64,000 nt of DNA from Cydia pomonella (GCF_033807575.1 NC_084716.1:2790001-2854000), one strand, 5' to 3'; positions 33,401 to 44,425 are shown, numbered from the stretch's first letter. Numbers and translations are program-made. Notes: a model not told the origin generated them from the letters alone.

Positions 33401-34308
33401 TGTATGGCGAGTTGTCATTGTCAGGTGGAAATTGTCACAGTGGTAAAACAAGGGCCTGACTTTTCGTCTTATCTACCATTCGGTATATTTTTACTTTTCG
33501 ATTCGTTTGTCGATAAACAATTGCTATCTTGGTTAAGATCTTAGAGCTTTAAGTCCTGTTTCGGTAAAAACAATTGTCTACTGACAGTTATCGCATTCGA
33601 TTACTTAGGGTTGATTCACCTAACGATTTATTTTAATGCTAGTTCCGATCCGATAAAAACCCATTTAGTGTGTTCGATCCTTGCATAAACTGTGGCGCCG
33701 CCCTAGGGGGTGTGGGACATATTATTATTGTTTATTTGACATTAGGCAGCTGCCAAATATTACGAAGATATATAAGTTCATATGTATTTTCATTTTCTGC
33801 TAGCGTCAGTCAACGAACGTATTAAAACTGAGAATTCGCAACAGGTAGGCACATACAGAAAGACAGATAGAAATGTAAGAACAGGTCCTTTATAGGTAAA
33901 ACTAAATATCAGTATGAATCGCGGAACCCTTTGACCTTGTACCTGAGCAAATCATTTAGGGACATTTTTGTTTGCCGAAAAGAGCACCAATTTATAACCG
34001 CTGGTAGTTAATTTTACTTCCTTATCACTTAACTCTTTTGAAGAATAATGAGAGTTTGCCTACCTTTTCCCACGCCTTCTTGAATTTAATTATGATTTAA
34101 ATTTTAGCGTTTTATGGTTCAATTTAAGAGTTGTTATTAAGTATATTTTACCTTTTCAGAAAGTGTTACGAGTGGTATTTTTTATACTGCCCCATTATTC
34201 ATTAATTAATTACCGTTGATTATAACCGTGATAAAGAAAATCGTACACACAAGCAAGACAGAAACAGAGATGACAGAAAGAGAGATGTGATGAGCAATGA
34301 GCAGAGAT
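33401..34308. other. Non-coding stretch
   Basis: I see no gene or repeat here that I can support. Confidence 0.4.
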
Positions 34309-34718
34309 ACTGATCTACTTGATATCATCATTCGCTTGCCCTTATCCCATTCATTTGGGGCCGGCGCAGCATGTCTTTTTCTTCCATATCTTTCTGTCAC
34401 CCGTCATCTCATCGTTCACTCGCGTTCGTTTCATGTCATCTCTCACACAATCCACCCACCTTTTCCTAGGTTGTCCTCTCCCGTTCCATCCTTCCACATT
34501 CATTCGTAATACCTTTCTCGTCACATGACTTTCATCCCTCCGCATCACATGCCCATACCACGCTAGGCGATTCGCTCTTACTTTTTCTACTATGGGTGCA
34601 ACTTTCAGGCTTCCTCTTATATACTTATTCCTTATCCTATCCATTGTCACACCACACATCCATCTTAACATTCTCATTTCCGCTACATCAATCTCAATGC
34701 AACTGATCTACTTGATAT
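34309..34718 (-). mobile_element. Mini-LINE/5'-truncated RTE-like insertion with 17-bp target duplication
   Basis: The 376-bp insert (34326-34701) is flanked by perfect copies of ACTGATCTACTTGATAT (34309-34325, 34702-34718). A minus-strand frame of 108 codons (34351-34677) reads MRMLRWMCGVTMDRIRNKYI, then VRANRLAWYGHVMRRDESHV and GRGQPRKRWVDCVRDDMKRT. These are landmarks of the RTE-like C-terminus. It ends in ATG triplets. Compared with the copy at 21674 it is less damaged and begins at the same internal point. Confidence 0.92.
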
Positions 34719-34859
34719 ATAGATTTTGAAACAAAAATTGTAATAGCTGTGGAAAACTGATAACTCCTTGTCTGTAAATCTGTAATGATTTTATTAGTTA
34801 CTTTAATAAATAAAAAAACAGAGTACCCTTATGCGAATAAAGGATGACTCACGCTGGAA

Positions 34860-35005
34860 TGATCCGGGTCCGGGCCGAGGCGTCGGGCATTACGTTTTCT
34901 ATCACAAGCATAGAAAAGGACCACGTGATCACTTGAAAGTAGCTTTCTTTAGAAAACGAAGTGTCTGACGCCTCGGCCCGGACGCGGACCGTTCTCGAGT
35001 CATCT
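34860..35005. mobile_element. GC-rich foldback MITE
   Basis: The left arm CCGGGTCCGGGCCGAGGCGT, then TTACGTTTTCTAT, pairs with the right arm AGAAAACGAAGTG, GACGCCTCGGCCCGGACGCG. The outer ends are GACTCACGC and its partner CGAGTC. The loop holds GACCACGTGATCAC. Its base composition contrasts sharply with the flanks. Confidence 0.7.
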
Positions 35006-35108
35006 TTAAAGTTTCAATCAGCAAATGAAGATAAATAATTTTGGCCAATTTGGAAGTCTTTAAACAGCCTCCACAGTCCCCGTACCCGTGATCCGTAGCC
35101 CCTCGATT

Positions 35109-35249
35109 CAATGTACCTGCGACACAGCACCGCAAACCATGCTGCATCTACTGCCATGCCCCGCATGCCATCAATGTTCGGAGCTGGACGTGAGGGACGC
35201 AACAGCCAGGGCTGCCATCACCGCTGCCTACTGGTTATCCATCGTATGA
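35109..35249 (+). pseudogene. LINE C-terminal zinc-knuckle fragment
   Basis: These 47 codons read CTCDTAPQTMLHLLPCPACH, then QCSELDVRDATARAAITAAY, WLSIV and stop. The arrangement C.C..APQTM.HLL.CP, then a helix ending in W, is the usual end of Jockey/I-like LINE ORF2 proteins. A GAAGAAGAA tail follows (35270-35285). Confidence 0.7.
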
Positions 35250-35404
35250 AAACATGAACACTCAACACGAATAGAAGAAGAATCAGAAAATTAAGCCATG
35301 GGAAATACCGTTAACTTTAGGTATTTTTACAGTTAAATCGTGAACTTAATTGATCCAAGCCTTCTTCAACACTAAGTAAAAATAGAGAGCCAATTTGAAA
35401 TTGC

Positions 35405-35630
35405 TTTTTTTTATGAACGGCAAACGAGCAGACGGCAAAGTAGATGAGGCACCTGGCAAGCAAATATCGTTACAAGGGCGTTGCTGGCATTGGAGATAGA
35501 AGTACGCTCTTTTCTTAAAGGTTTGAGGGCCATATCGTTCCGGAAATACCGCGGGCAAACTTTCATTCCATAGTTAAGCTGTGCCAGGCAGGAAGTTTCT
35601 GCAGAAACGCACAGTTGAGCGATATATATA
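35405..35630 (-). pseudogene. LINE C-terminal fragment, minus strand
   Basis: The minus strand gives ...[20 protein letters not shown], then YLQCQQRPCN. It is the same family as the plus-strand copy at 61690-62040 ([20 protein letters not shown]). Upstream, the frame breaks at CAGAAACTTCCTGCCTGGC. Only the last ~60 codons survive. Confidence 0.75.
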
Positions 35631-35934
35631 AAATCAAATTAATTTTGGAATGTTACTCACGGTTGTTATACGCAGTGGTGTAGAAATCAGCTCCACCCTC
35701 AATATCCCACTACCCAATGTTATTTGCTAACAAATATCCAGAGTATAAATTCCGAACATACCTTTTAATGATGCCATTTAAATAAAACAATTGTATTAAA
35801 GCCAGAATTGTATCTGCTTTATTCAATTGCATGTGTTTTGTAATTTATAACCAAATGGTCTATTCCGCTTGCTTTGATGGATGCCCGTGACATTGTGAAT
35901 TGTAAAATTGTTTAACGATGCTCATTACATTATA

Positions 35935-36140
35935 GTATTTATCCCCTTCCTTGCATCGATTTCCTCGTCACTGAGGGTCGTAGCCACTTCTAGGGAACCG
36001 CTTCTCTTTGTCAATTTGTCGCCACCTCTTTCTGTCTGTCGCCGAATGCAGGGCACCGCGGAGCGTCACATCAAGGGCTGAGCGAATTTGGTCTGTCCAC
36101 CTCATTGGGCTCCTGCGTCGCGGCTTATCGCCGATTTTAC
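35935..36140 (-). pseudogene. LINE C-terminal fragment, minus strand
   Basis: The translation gives GDKPRRRSPMRWTDQIRSAL, then DVTLRGALHSATDRKRWRQI and a degraded end SGYDPQ then stop. R..RRRSP.RWTDQI......L..AL..A.DR..WR is the usual RTE-like tail. Confidence 0.75.
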
Positions 36141-36634
36141 CAGTGATATAGTATTTAATATTTATAGACCCTAAATAGATGGTTTTATTCTTAACCTGAT
36201 AACTAAACTTTCACTGATGTGTCAACAGCATAAGTTGCTTTTAATAATATGGCTTCCGTTCATTGAGACAATTTAGTCATTGCCAAGGTAGTGAAAGCTA
36301 AATTACGAGTACCTATATGACGATTTCGTCAATATCACAAATGTACTAAGAGCAGTGTATGGTGTTAAGCTCTTAGTAAAAGGATAGCAGGACTTTACAA
36401 ACATCCACGTGAACTGGTGTTGAGTATAGAATGGTCAAAAGCGTTTCAAGATTAATTATTCATTATATGCACACTCTCACATCAGTTTGCTGCATCGCAC
36501 TTTAAACAGCATTATTGAGCAAAAAATAACAATAAAATATATTCACAAGACGCCATCACCAAAATGGAGGACAACCGGAAGCCTGCTAAGTGGGCCAGCC
36601 CTCTATTACATCATCTTGACATCCGGTTATTTTG
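36141..36634. other. Non-coding stretch
   Basis: Nothing supportable is seen here. Confidence 0.4.
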
Positions 36635-36785
36635 AAGACCGGTTTGGTCAAGTGGGTAGTGACCCTGCCTACGAAGCTGATGGTCCCGGGTTCAAATCCT
36701 GGTAAGGGCATTTATTCGTGTGATGAGCATGGATATTTGTTCCTGACTCATGAGTGTCTTCTATGTATTTAAGTATTTTAAGTAA
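36635..36785 (+). repeat. SINE-A copy, 3'-truncated
   Basis: The head is complete (GACCGGTTTGGTCAAGTGGG, GGTTCAAATCCTGGTAAGGG) and the body runs through GAGCATGGATATTTGTTCCT to TATGTATTTAAGTATTTTA. It then stops abruptly. Confidence 0.85.
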
Positions 36786-36869
36786 TTATAAGAAACTAGA
36801 CCAGACAGGTCGTCGAAAACATGTAATGCTCTTATGGTAGATGTCCCTAGGCGCCTCCCTGTCATGGGG

Positions 36870-36925
36870 TAAATCTCGGTAGCTCAGTTGACAGAGCGAC
36901 GGACTAGTGAGCAGTGAATTTTTCA
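36870..36925 (+). repeat. tRNA-like head, B box absent
   Basis: CTCGGTAGCTCAGTTGACAG, then AGCGACGGACTAGTGAGC, has a good A box and a tRNA-like D/anticodon region, but no B box follows. It is a fragment of a third tRNA-derived SINE rather than a tRNA gene. Confidence 0.55.
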
Positions 36926-36929
36926 ATTT

Positions 36930-37245
36930 TTGGGGTTCCATACCCAAAGTGTAAAACGGGACCCTATTTATTACTAAAACTCCGCTGTCCGTTCGTCCGT
37001 CCGTCTGTCCGTCTGTCACCAGGCTGTATCTCATTAACCGTGATAATAAACAGTTAAAATTTTCACTTGAATTTTGATAATGTATATTTGTTGCCACTAT
37101 AACATCAAATACTAAAAAACAGAATATAATGAATATTTAAGGGGGCTCCCATACAACAAATATGATTTTTTTTTGCTAATTTTTATAGATAACTGTACGG
37201 AACCCTTCGTGCGCGAGTCCGACTCGCGCTTGGCCGTTTTTTTCT
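36930..37245 (+). repeat. GGGTTCCGTA-family repeat, short form
   Basis: It has GGGGTTCCATACCCAAAGTG, ACGGGACCC, the GTCCGTCTGTCC block, CACCAGGCTGTATCTCATTA, then TGTACGGAACCCTTCGTGCG and CGAGTCCGACTCGCGCTTGG. It is a better-preserved version of the 12965 copy. Confidence 0.8.
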
Positions 37246-37690
37246 TTATTTAAAATCATAAATATAACAATATTTTAGATAATATCCTCGTGAATTCACA
37301 GTGATGTCACAATTTGTCATCAAACGCTCGGAAAACGTCCTCAGGCAGTTTAATTGTGTTAATTAAATTAGTGGACACGAATCAGTTAATTTGCGGATTG
37401 GATTGGCTCCCGGTGACACGCGGTGCAATAAATTGGGGTTCTCAATTGCATTAAATCGTTCAATTGCATGGAGTTGATTCAAAATTGTTTCATTCGACGT
37501 GATTTGCCTATGTATCTAAATTAAAAGTGTTATGCCTACGAAACTTAAAAGATGGCTTATCGAGCACGCTTTTTACAGTTTTAATGAGTTTATCGAGTAC
37601 TACATTATATACTTTAACTTAGTTAACTTACAAGGAAGGGTACCCAACTGTCCGACTCCGATTTGATTCATTTTGATATATGTTATAGAG
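37246..37690. other. Non-coding stretch
   Basis: A run of CAATTGCAT / ATTGCATTAAAT motifs is present at 37440-37475. There is no gene. Confidence 0.4.
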
Positions 37691-38203
37691 TAGTCTAAAA
37701 TAACGGACACGTATTTTTTTTAGCTGCCCAAACTCAACCTGTTAGGAGAAAATGGCCTTCAAAGTACTAAAAAGTTAGTAAATCTTTTAACTCCTATAGA
37801 AAGTGATGCTCAAACAACTTGCTAGTTAATGGCTGGTTTGAGTATATGTTTGAAAGCAGCAAAAAATAATGAGCACGTGTTTTGTTATATCTGCTTAAAC
37901 TCAAGTTTTCCTAAAAAATACCTGTCTTTATGTGTAACTTTAGCGATAAGATATTATAAAACTTCGAATGTCGATTTTTTTAGGAAAAAATGAGTTTTAG
38001 CCGATATAACAAAACACGTGCTCATTATTTTTTGCAGCTTTCAAACATATACTCAAACCAGCCATTAACTAGCTAGTTGCTTGAGCATCACTTTCTATAG
38101 GAGTTAGAAGATTTAGTAACTTTTTAGGACTTTGAAGGCCATTTTCTCCTAACAGGTTGAGTTTGGGCAGCTAAAAAAAATACGTGTCCGTTATTTTAGA
38201 CTA
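37691..38203. mobile_element. Foldback MITE with ~228-bp arms and TA duplication
   Basis: The arms 37693-37918 and 37975-38201 are inverted copies differing at roughly ten positions by eye. The spacer is about 56 bp. The ends read GTCTAAAATAACGGACACG inwards, flanked by TA (37691-37692, 38202-38203). There is no coding capacity. The transcript would fold into a long hairpin. A TA site suggests Tc1/mariner mobilisation. Confidence 0.9.
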
Positions 38204-38639
38204 ACCATCTATATTCAATTTATATTATATATGTAAAATAACTAATAACTAGTTACGTAAAATGTTGCACATATTTAACCTAACATGAACTGTTCTATAA
38301 ATAAATATGCAATGAATGTAAAAATTTTTTTTTTTATTTTTCAGTTAGTCCGGTTTGTGCCCTTTAAGGCGGTTTCGGAAAAGCGCCTTTTCCACGAAAT
38401 GGTTACAGTATTTTTTTTTTATTAAGAGCCCTCATGACAAATATTTTTTTTGTAAGTTTCAGCTTCCTATCTCTGTGATTTTATGAGATATGATTTTTTT
38501 TTCTTTTTATAAATAATTAAAAAAAAAAAACTGTCTCGATATTTGCATATTTCAGTAAATACCAACTTTTCCGTATACCTACCTCGTTGCCATAGTTTAT
38601 TTATTTATTTTACGTAGGTGTTTATACAACATTTTCGAT
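38204..38639. other. Non-coding stretch, poly-A/T-rich
   Basis: It contains several T or A runs (38320-38340, 38405-38420, 38515-38530). No gene is visible. Confidence 0.4.
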
Positions 38640-38890
38640 CCGGAACACCATGCTCAAAAACCCGCAGTACTGACGTTGGCAAGAAGACTGCTAGGCTCAA
38701 ATGGGACTAGGCCGATCACGTCTGCCGCATGCATCCAAATAAGTGGGCTAGTGTAGCTACCATGTGGATGCCAGAAGACGGGTGCGGACGTGGCAGGCCC
38801 AGTCGGAGATGGCAGGACGACCTACACATTCCTCATCAACTGGCCGAAAGAGGCACTAAATCGGTAGAGAACAGGCTTGTAAAAAAAAAT
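38640..38890 (+). pseudogene. RTE-like LINE C-terminal fragment
   Basis: It reads, with frame changes, TDVGKKTARLKW, then DHVCRMHPNKWASVATMWMP and GCGRGRPSRRWQDDL. K.A.LKW.WA.H..R....W......W.P....GRGRP..RW.DD is a standard RTE landmark series. The frame stops before it and drifts afterwards. Confidence 0.8.
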
Positions 38891-40319
38891 ATTTATCATT
38901 GTACCAATATATTTTCATCTACCAAAGGTAAATTAAAGTCTGATGAAAGGTGTTTAATCACTTACTGTTACTCTATTATCAAGGTCCTTAAATTTAATTA
39001 ATATACTTAGGTATAGCTTCACTTAACAAGAAGTCAAGATAGAGAGCGTGATATGACGCCAGCTAGCTTTGAACTTATGCCCGCATTTCCTGAGCCTACA
39101 TTTCGAGTCTTAAAAAAAAACTAGCAAAATGGCGACGCAATAGGGCCGGAAGGGTAATATTTATGTAAATGCGGTGCAGGAGACAGGTGCGGCGTTATCG
39201 TATGAACCGTCTGTCTGTTGCAGCACACAGATGGCAAATAGTACGCTAGGAAGATACTAGGAAGTGTATTTTCCTTGTATCTTCCTATTATTATTAAAAA
39301 TTTAGCAATATAAAGTCTCATAGATGACACCCTGCTCTTATCTCTATTAAAAAAATACTTAATTTTAAAGATCTACTTGGATACTGATAAATAAGCACTC
39401 GGACAGATCACGCGAAAATATATGGTTTGATACTTTTGATCAATGTCTTTTAACTTGCTGTTTTTTTTTTTGTGAAAAGTACAACATTGAGTTTTATAAT
39501 ATTCGTTTTAAGAAGGTATTCTTTAGAGATATAGTTATACTTTTTACTATAATGTTTAGGCACAGGAAACAGAAAGTAATAAAGTAAATTTAAGTATAAT
39601 TTAAGTACTGGCGGCATAGTACTAGTTTATTATTACAATGTATACAAACACAGTCTGAATTTAATATTTTTCCTTTGTCTCTAAAGTTATGAACAACACT
39701 AAAAATAATTAACAAGAATCAAAATGTAAATAAGAATACTTAGCTACTGTTATTAATTTGCCTACTGTGTTTACGATTAGCATAAGTTTGCCAGTAGAGG
39801 AAAGGATGTAATTTAGAGAAACGTGATGATTTAGGTTCCAAGTAAATAAGGTATATAGACGGGGTTATGTACGTCGTAAACAAGGGCTGAAAGCTGCAAA
39901 TTACTGTAACTGACACAACATTGATTAAAAAATCTGTATTTTCTGATATTTTCGTGTTTATCACACAGACGGATCTGCATGCAGCTTTCGGTGTGTGAGT
40001 GAGATAGCGCTATAAACGTATGTAGTGTTGTCCCGCTTGCAAATTGGAGCGGCGTGTGGGTCCCCGTGCAATGTGAAGAAGGCCTAAAGGTACTGTCCGG
40101 ATTCAGACAGCAAAATAGATGTCAAATCAATATTGCTGCCCGCATTTGTGACATTTGCGGCAACATTGCAGTCTGCAGCATGGTCACGCTGCAATACTGC
40201 TGTAGTAAGGCTGGTGAAGTGTGAATCGGAAAGGTACTTAAAGAGAACGCTAACGCCAAATTATAGTTTTTAAATTGAATTGTTAAACATTTTAATCAAA
40301 GGGCAGCTGCCAAAAAATC
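38891..40319. other. Non-coding stretch
   Basis: No gene is supported. 39985-40240 is GC-richer (GCGGCGTGTGGGTCCCCGTG; GGCAACATTGCAGTCTGCAG) and may be an old MITE. The pair GTACTGTCCGGATTC / GAATCGGAAAGGTAC (40090, 40221) is a weak inverted pair. Confidence 0.35.
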
Positions 40320-41220
40320 ACGCAGAAACTAAATTATATTTACATTTCTCATGCGCTGTCGGGTCGTTGCTGTCTGTGTCTGTGTTACTTTCCGGAATAC
40401 TAATCCGGAACTGTTTCCACTAAGATCGAATCCGATTGTGAGAAATACCAGATATAGACATGCAATACAAACGAGAGGTGGCAAAACTGCTTTATTAAGG
40501 AAAAGTATATTAGGCATGGCGTCCAAAATATACAATTCACTACCTGAAAGCCTTAAAGTATTAGAGATCCAAAAGTTTAAAAACATATTAAAGACAGAGC
40601 TCATCAAAGGAACATACTATACCATCAATGAATTTTTATCTGACAAAAACTTTGCCCGTGACCAAAAGTATCCCTTCTATTAATTTATTTTATGTGACAT
40701 AATTTCAATGTATCCGAATGTAAAATTAATGTGCTATAATGTAAATATATAATAGGTTCTAAGCTATCTAGATAATAAGTTAGCTATAAGACTAAATATT
40801 TGTACACCTATATGGTAGATCACAGATTACTATATCATTTCACTGTCATCTGTATTATAACCTGTGTTTCACAAATAAAATATTACTTACTTACTTTCTA
40901 AGTAAATTCTTTTTTTTTAACAATAAGCAATTACATTTTTGGTTTTCAATAGTACAATTTCCTTTCTGATAATTCCCCATGCCATAAATAACGATATTTT
41001 CACCTTAATTGTTAATTCACAAGTTCCTCAAGAAATACTACTGAAGTTTATACTTAGCCATGTTTTTTAAATGCACATCACATGTATTTTACTTTCTTCA
41101 TATTCGAAATGAAAAGTAGATAGTTTAACTGGGATGAAAGGCACTATTTAAGTCTCTGACTAACCTCGACAGAAATCTCCCTCATCCCTTGGTTAACAAT
41201 CTACTAGGTATTGCTTCCTA
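40320..41220 (+). repeat. Dispersed repeat H, copy 1, interrupted by a LINE
   Basis: The parts before 40392 and after 40899 align with 54340-54790. The shared blocks are CATTTCTCATGC, GGGTCGTTG, TACTTTCTAAGTA-like, TAAATAACGATATTTT, TACTGAAGTTTATAC, TTTTTTAAATGCACAT and ATCCCTTGGTTAACAATCTA. The repeat class is unknown, and no terminal repeats were identified. Confidence 0.75.
40393..40890 (+). mobile_element. 5'-truncated CR1-like LINE inside repeat H
   Basis: The open frame from 40393 to TAA at 40681-40683 (96 aa) reads NPELFPLRSNPIVRNTRYRH, then SILGMASKIYNSLPESLKVL and FKNILKTELIKGTYYTINEF. It resembles the C-terminus of the 858-aa LINE protein (FYNKLPNIITELSVSKFKNY). The 3' UTR ends AATAAAATATTACTTAC. 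TTACTTTC flanks the insert (40385-40392, 40891-40898), consistent with an 8-bp duplication at the repeat H insertion point. Confidence 0.8.
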
Positions 41221-41640
41221 CGCACGTCAATGAAATTTGACCTTTAAATTCCCTAAGCTACAAAATAGTTAAACCGCGATTTCATCAAATTGGAATAAGG
41301 ATTAAATATGGGATTAAACGTCGAAATCTGAAATTCGATTTGGATTAAAATCTATTCTAGTATAATGTCCGCCTTAGATAACTTAAAACGTGTCATAACT
41401 TAATTTAGAATCAAAATTGTAGACTACAATCAGAATAAATTGACTTCCTAGGTACTAGAAATCTATAAGATAGGTATTTATTAATAAACAGTTTATTCAA
41501 ATTCATTTATTTCAAGCTAAGAGGCTCATAATCTCTTTCAAGTTTTAAAATGTCTTATTTCTTAATCATATAAATTCCTATGTCATAAAATATTGTACAA
41601 TAATATATAAAAATAATCATTTTAAATTGCTCTTAATTAA
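41221..41640. other. Non-coding stretch
   Basis: It is AT-rich. At 41490-41560 AATAAACAG...TTCATTTATTTCAAGC reads on the minus strand like a LINE 3' end without coding sequence. Confidence 0.35.
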
Positions 41641-41659
41641 TGTTATCATTATTCACATT

Positions 41660-41990
41660 AATATCAATTGCTCCGAACACGTAAATATAAATTAATTGTA
41701 GTCTTGTATTGGACGCGTTGTTGTATTGGACGCGAAATGCATTGTGTGCTTTCTGCGTAAAGTTGGCCCATAGGCTGCACGTGTACAGCGACGCGCAGTA
41801 GGCTTTGAACAGCGTCAAGTTCACGTCGCTAGAACACCGAGCAAACCTGCGAGCCAACATGTTCGCCCTTACACATAATACCCTTCGCTCCCGTTCAATA
41901 TCAACGTTGTCTTTCAGGTCGGCAATGAGTTCTGCCACCAGCAGTGGCCGCGCAATAAGAGGTTATCAGAAATTCAGAACCATTACATAT
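41660..41990 (-). pseudogene. LINE RT C-terminal fragment, minus strand
   Basis: The minus strand reads IADLKDNVDIERERRVLCVR, then ANMLARRFARCSSDVNLTLF and KAYCASLYTCSLWANFTQ, ending abruptly after FRVQYNNA. It is the same family as 62645-63107 (LFGAFCTSLYTCNLWVQYSQ). The plus-side boundary lies in a GTATTGGACGCG direct repeat (41706-41733), perhaps a deletion scar. Confidence 0.8.
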
Positions 41991-42439
41991 TTGCGATAAG
42001 TGATTCCTCTTCCCCAAATATATTTTTTAATCAAACGAGACAATGTACAAAATAACCAAATTATATCGAATTCCAAAGAAAATGTTACAAAAATGTATAA
42101 ACTCTATTACAAACGTATAAGGTCGACAAAAGTCACTCCAATGTTAATATTACTGCACTGGCGATGGCGTAGTCAAATGTCGCAGAGTATTACTGTCCAT
42201 TTATTTTGTCGGCTACTTTATTTCCCCCAGCGACCCGCTTTGCTGTATTGCACATACGTTAGATGTACTCAGAGGAATAATGCTATGGAGACAACAAAAT
42301 GATCCATATTATTAAAATGAAATGAAAAAAAACTTTATTTCAGGCATCTAGTGGCCCATAGCCTTACCTTTAAAGTTAATACCCTGTAACTAAAACCAGT
42401 ATACATATTATAAAAAATATATTTAAAAACTAAAGACTA
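41991..42439. other. Non-coding stretch with LINE-type tail
   Basis: AATGAAATGAAAAAAAACTT-TATTTC at 42315-42340 reads on the minus strand as an AATAAA-type 3' end with a CATTT tandem tail. The 100-codon frame at 42000-42302 is unrecognised. Confidence 0.35.
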
Positions 42440-42990
42440 CAAAACACATTATGGTTGCGATGCATTACGTAGATGTAGATGTAGTGCAGGGACGCCCGGC
42501 CGGAAGCAGGCGGGCTGTCGATCGGTCGTTGCGTTCACTCAGCCCAATTCCCTGGAGTTGGAGCTGCAGGTTACTGTCCCGGCGGCATTCCCCCACTATT
42601 CTCCTCAAATCTTCTCGTTTTCCTGCAGAACAGAAGGACATCTTTAAGTTCAACATCCTTTAGTTCGCTCTCTTTCAGTGTATCACTACCGAATGTACCT
42701 ATCATGTCGCGGTGCCGCATACATAGTACATTCTGCTAGTAAGTGCAAGCTGGTCTCCTCCTTACCACAGTGTGGACAGGAGGCATCTCTACTTATGCCC
42801 ATTATATTCAGTTGTCTATTAAGAGTATTGTGACCAGTCATGATACCAGTCAGTAGTCTCAGACTACTCTTACCATGCATCTTATATGCATTACGTAACC
42901 CCGCAGTGTCAAGGAGCCAGTCGCGGAATCGCTGGAACTTGACACCCTTCGACCAAAACTCCTCTTGTTGAAGGTCGCCAGACGTTCACT
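42440..42990 (-). pseudogene. LINE RNase H/zinc-knuckle C-terminus, minus strand
   Basis: The minus strand reads HGKSSLRLLTGIMTGHNTLN, then RQLNIMGISRDASCPHCGKE and ETSLHLLAEC. LTG..TGH..L...L...G......C..C...E.....HLL.EC is the post-RNase H knuckle of Jockey/R1-like LINEs. A frameshift just upstream of 42880 and another after LLAECT shift the frame to IGTFGSDTLKESELKDVELK. The 3' end is a TACATC tandem (42467-42483). Confidence 0.8.
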
Positions 42991-43160
42991 CGGAACGCTC
43001 ATCACAAAATAACTAAAATTCGTATTTTGTCGAGATTCAAATCGAGATTTGAGATTGTTAAAGAACATGCTTACGCACATTGACTAAGCCCCACAGTAAG
43101 TTCAAGAACAAAAAGGCTTGTACTCGTGTTGTGGGTATTCAGGCAACAAAGTACCTATGT

Positions 43161-43985
43161 TATTACATAGGTATCTAAGTACTTTATTGACAATAACAAT
43201 ATACATAATGGATATATACAGATGATTACTATAACTAGCTTATATCTAAAATAGGCCCTTGAGGCATTGTACCAAGGATGCTGGCGGCATTTCCTCGTTG
43301 TATCGCAATACTGATACGTTGTGCGAGGAAGCCGCCAGCTCTTCGGTCACCAGTTACGTCAACCAGACGTTTCGCGATTTCTCCAAAAAACTTGTGCGCG
43401 CTGGGACCCCATGGACCTAGAGTTTCAACGCCAAAAGGTACAAAATGGTACTCTCTACCGAGGCTCTTATATTTATTACGTTTCAAAATTTCGGCGCTTT
43501 CCGCCTCTGCGCCCGCTTTTACATTAGTCCGTTGGAGGTGGGACGGTGCCAGTGTGTCTACTCAGGTAGCATCCCACACTAACATCCGTCCCAAGCTCCA
43601 AGGAACCAAGGACACCCCATCAGGCCTCTTGCCATCATCCCTGATAATGCCAGTTGGCTCAAGAAGAGCAGGCACATGATGGTGGCAAGAGATCGACGAA
43701 TTATGTCATTAAGCGACGCATGTCTTGAAAAACGACCTGCACTTTTTTGACAAGATAATCCGTGGTGTCCCAGTCGGTCCACGTCCGTGCCACAAGAGTA
43801 TATATGTGGCGTACATACCGAAACCCCGAGTCGCAAACCAGTCGCCAGTCTTAGGGAGGTCGGATCCAAGAAAGTACCAGTATTAGGTGAAGGATGGGCA
43901 TGTAGCCAGTAGCCGGCTTCCCGGGCTCCGACCGCCAAAAGTCTCGCGTGATCTGGACCTGTACAGTTGTATTACATAGGTATAA
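43161..43985 (-). mobile_element. YLDD/RPDG LINE copy 1, 5'-truncated, 14-bp target duplication
   Basis: TATTACATAGGTAT-type flanks occur at 43161-43174 and about 43970-43983. The minus strand encodes, with one frameshift and one stop, CGTDVDRLGHHGLSCQKSAG and [13 protein letters not shown], then [16 protein letters not shown]...[10 protein letters not shown], a TGA where other copies have Cys, then VDTLAPSH. It ends REYHFVPFGVETLGPWGPSA, QRISIAIQRGNAASILGTMP and stop (43235). AATAAAGTAC lies near the 3' end. The catalytic RT is not included. Confidence 0.88.
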
Positions 43986-44214
43986 ATACATAGAAACAGC
44001 TATATTACATAGGTATAAATACATACAAACTAACATGATTTTCACTCATATTTCTAAAACTGAAATGGGGCGTAATCGCGTGCACGTCCGTTTATTATTT
44101 GGCAGGTTTAGAACGTGAACGTTCGTCACAGACAGACTGATGAGAAATTAAATCATTGTTCCCCAGAGGGGTATTGTTGTTCCCCAGCCGAAGCTTGGTG
44201 GGCAATATTAATCA

Positions 44215-44425
44215 TAAATAATGAATATTATAGGGACAATCTTACGCAAATTGACGGTAACGGTCCCACGGTAAGCCAAGAAGGCTAATGTTGTGCACAT
44301 CCATGACTCAGGAACAAATGTGTATTTATGCTCATCACACAAATAAATGCCCTTACCGAGATTCGAACCCAGGACCATCGGCTTCATAGGCAGAGTCACT
44401 ACCCACTAGGCCAGACCGATCCTTA
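44215..44425 (-). repeat. SINE-A copy, minus strand
   Basis: The reverse complement gives GGTCTGGCCTAGTGGGTAGT (A box) and GGGTTCGAATCTCGGTAAGG (B box), then GCATTTATTTGTGTGATGAG and TGTTCCTGAGTCATGGATGT. It ends in an AT-rich tail at 44215. Confidence 0.85.

Noticed and set aside
36870..36925. tRNA gene with GGTAGCTCAGTTG A box
   Set aside because: No B box or 3' half; it abuts a dispersed repeat, so it is a SINE head fragment.
43278..43679. 133-codon plus-strand open frame
   Set aside because: Antisense to LINE copy 1, whose minus strand shows RPDG, WDAT and GVETLG motifs.
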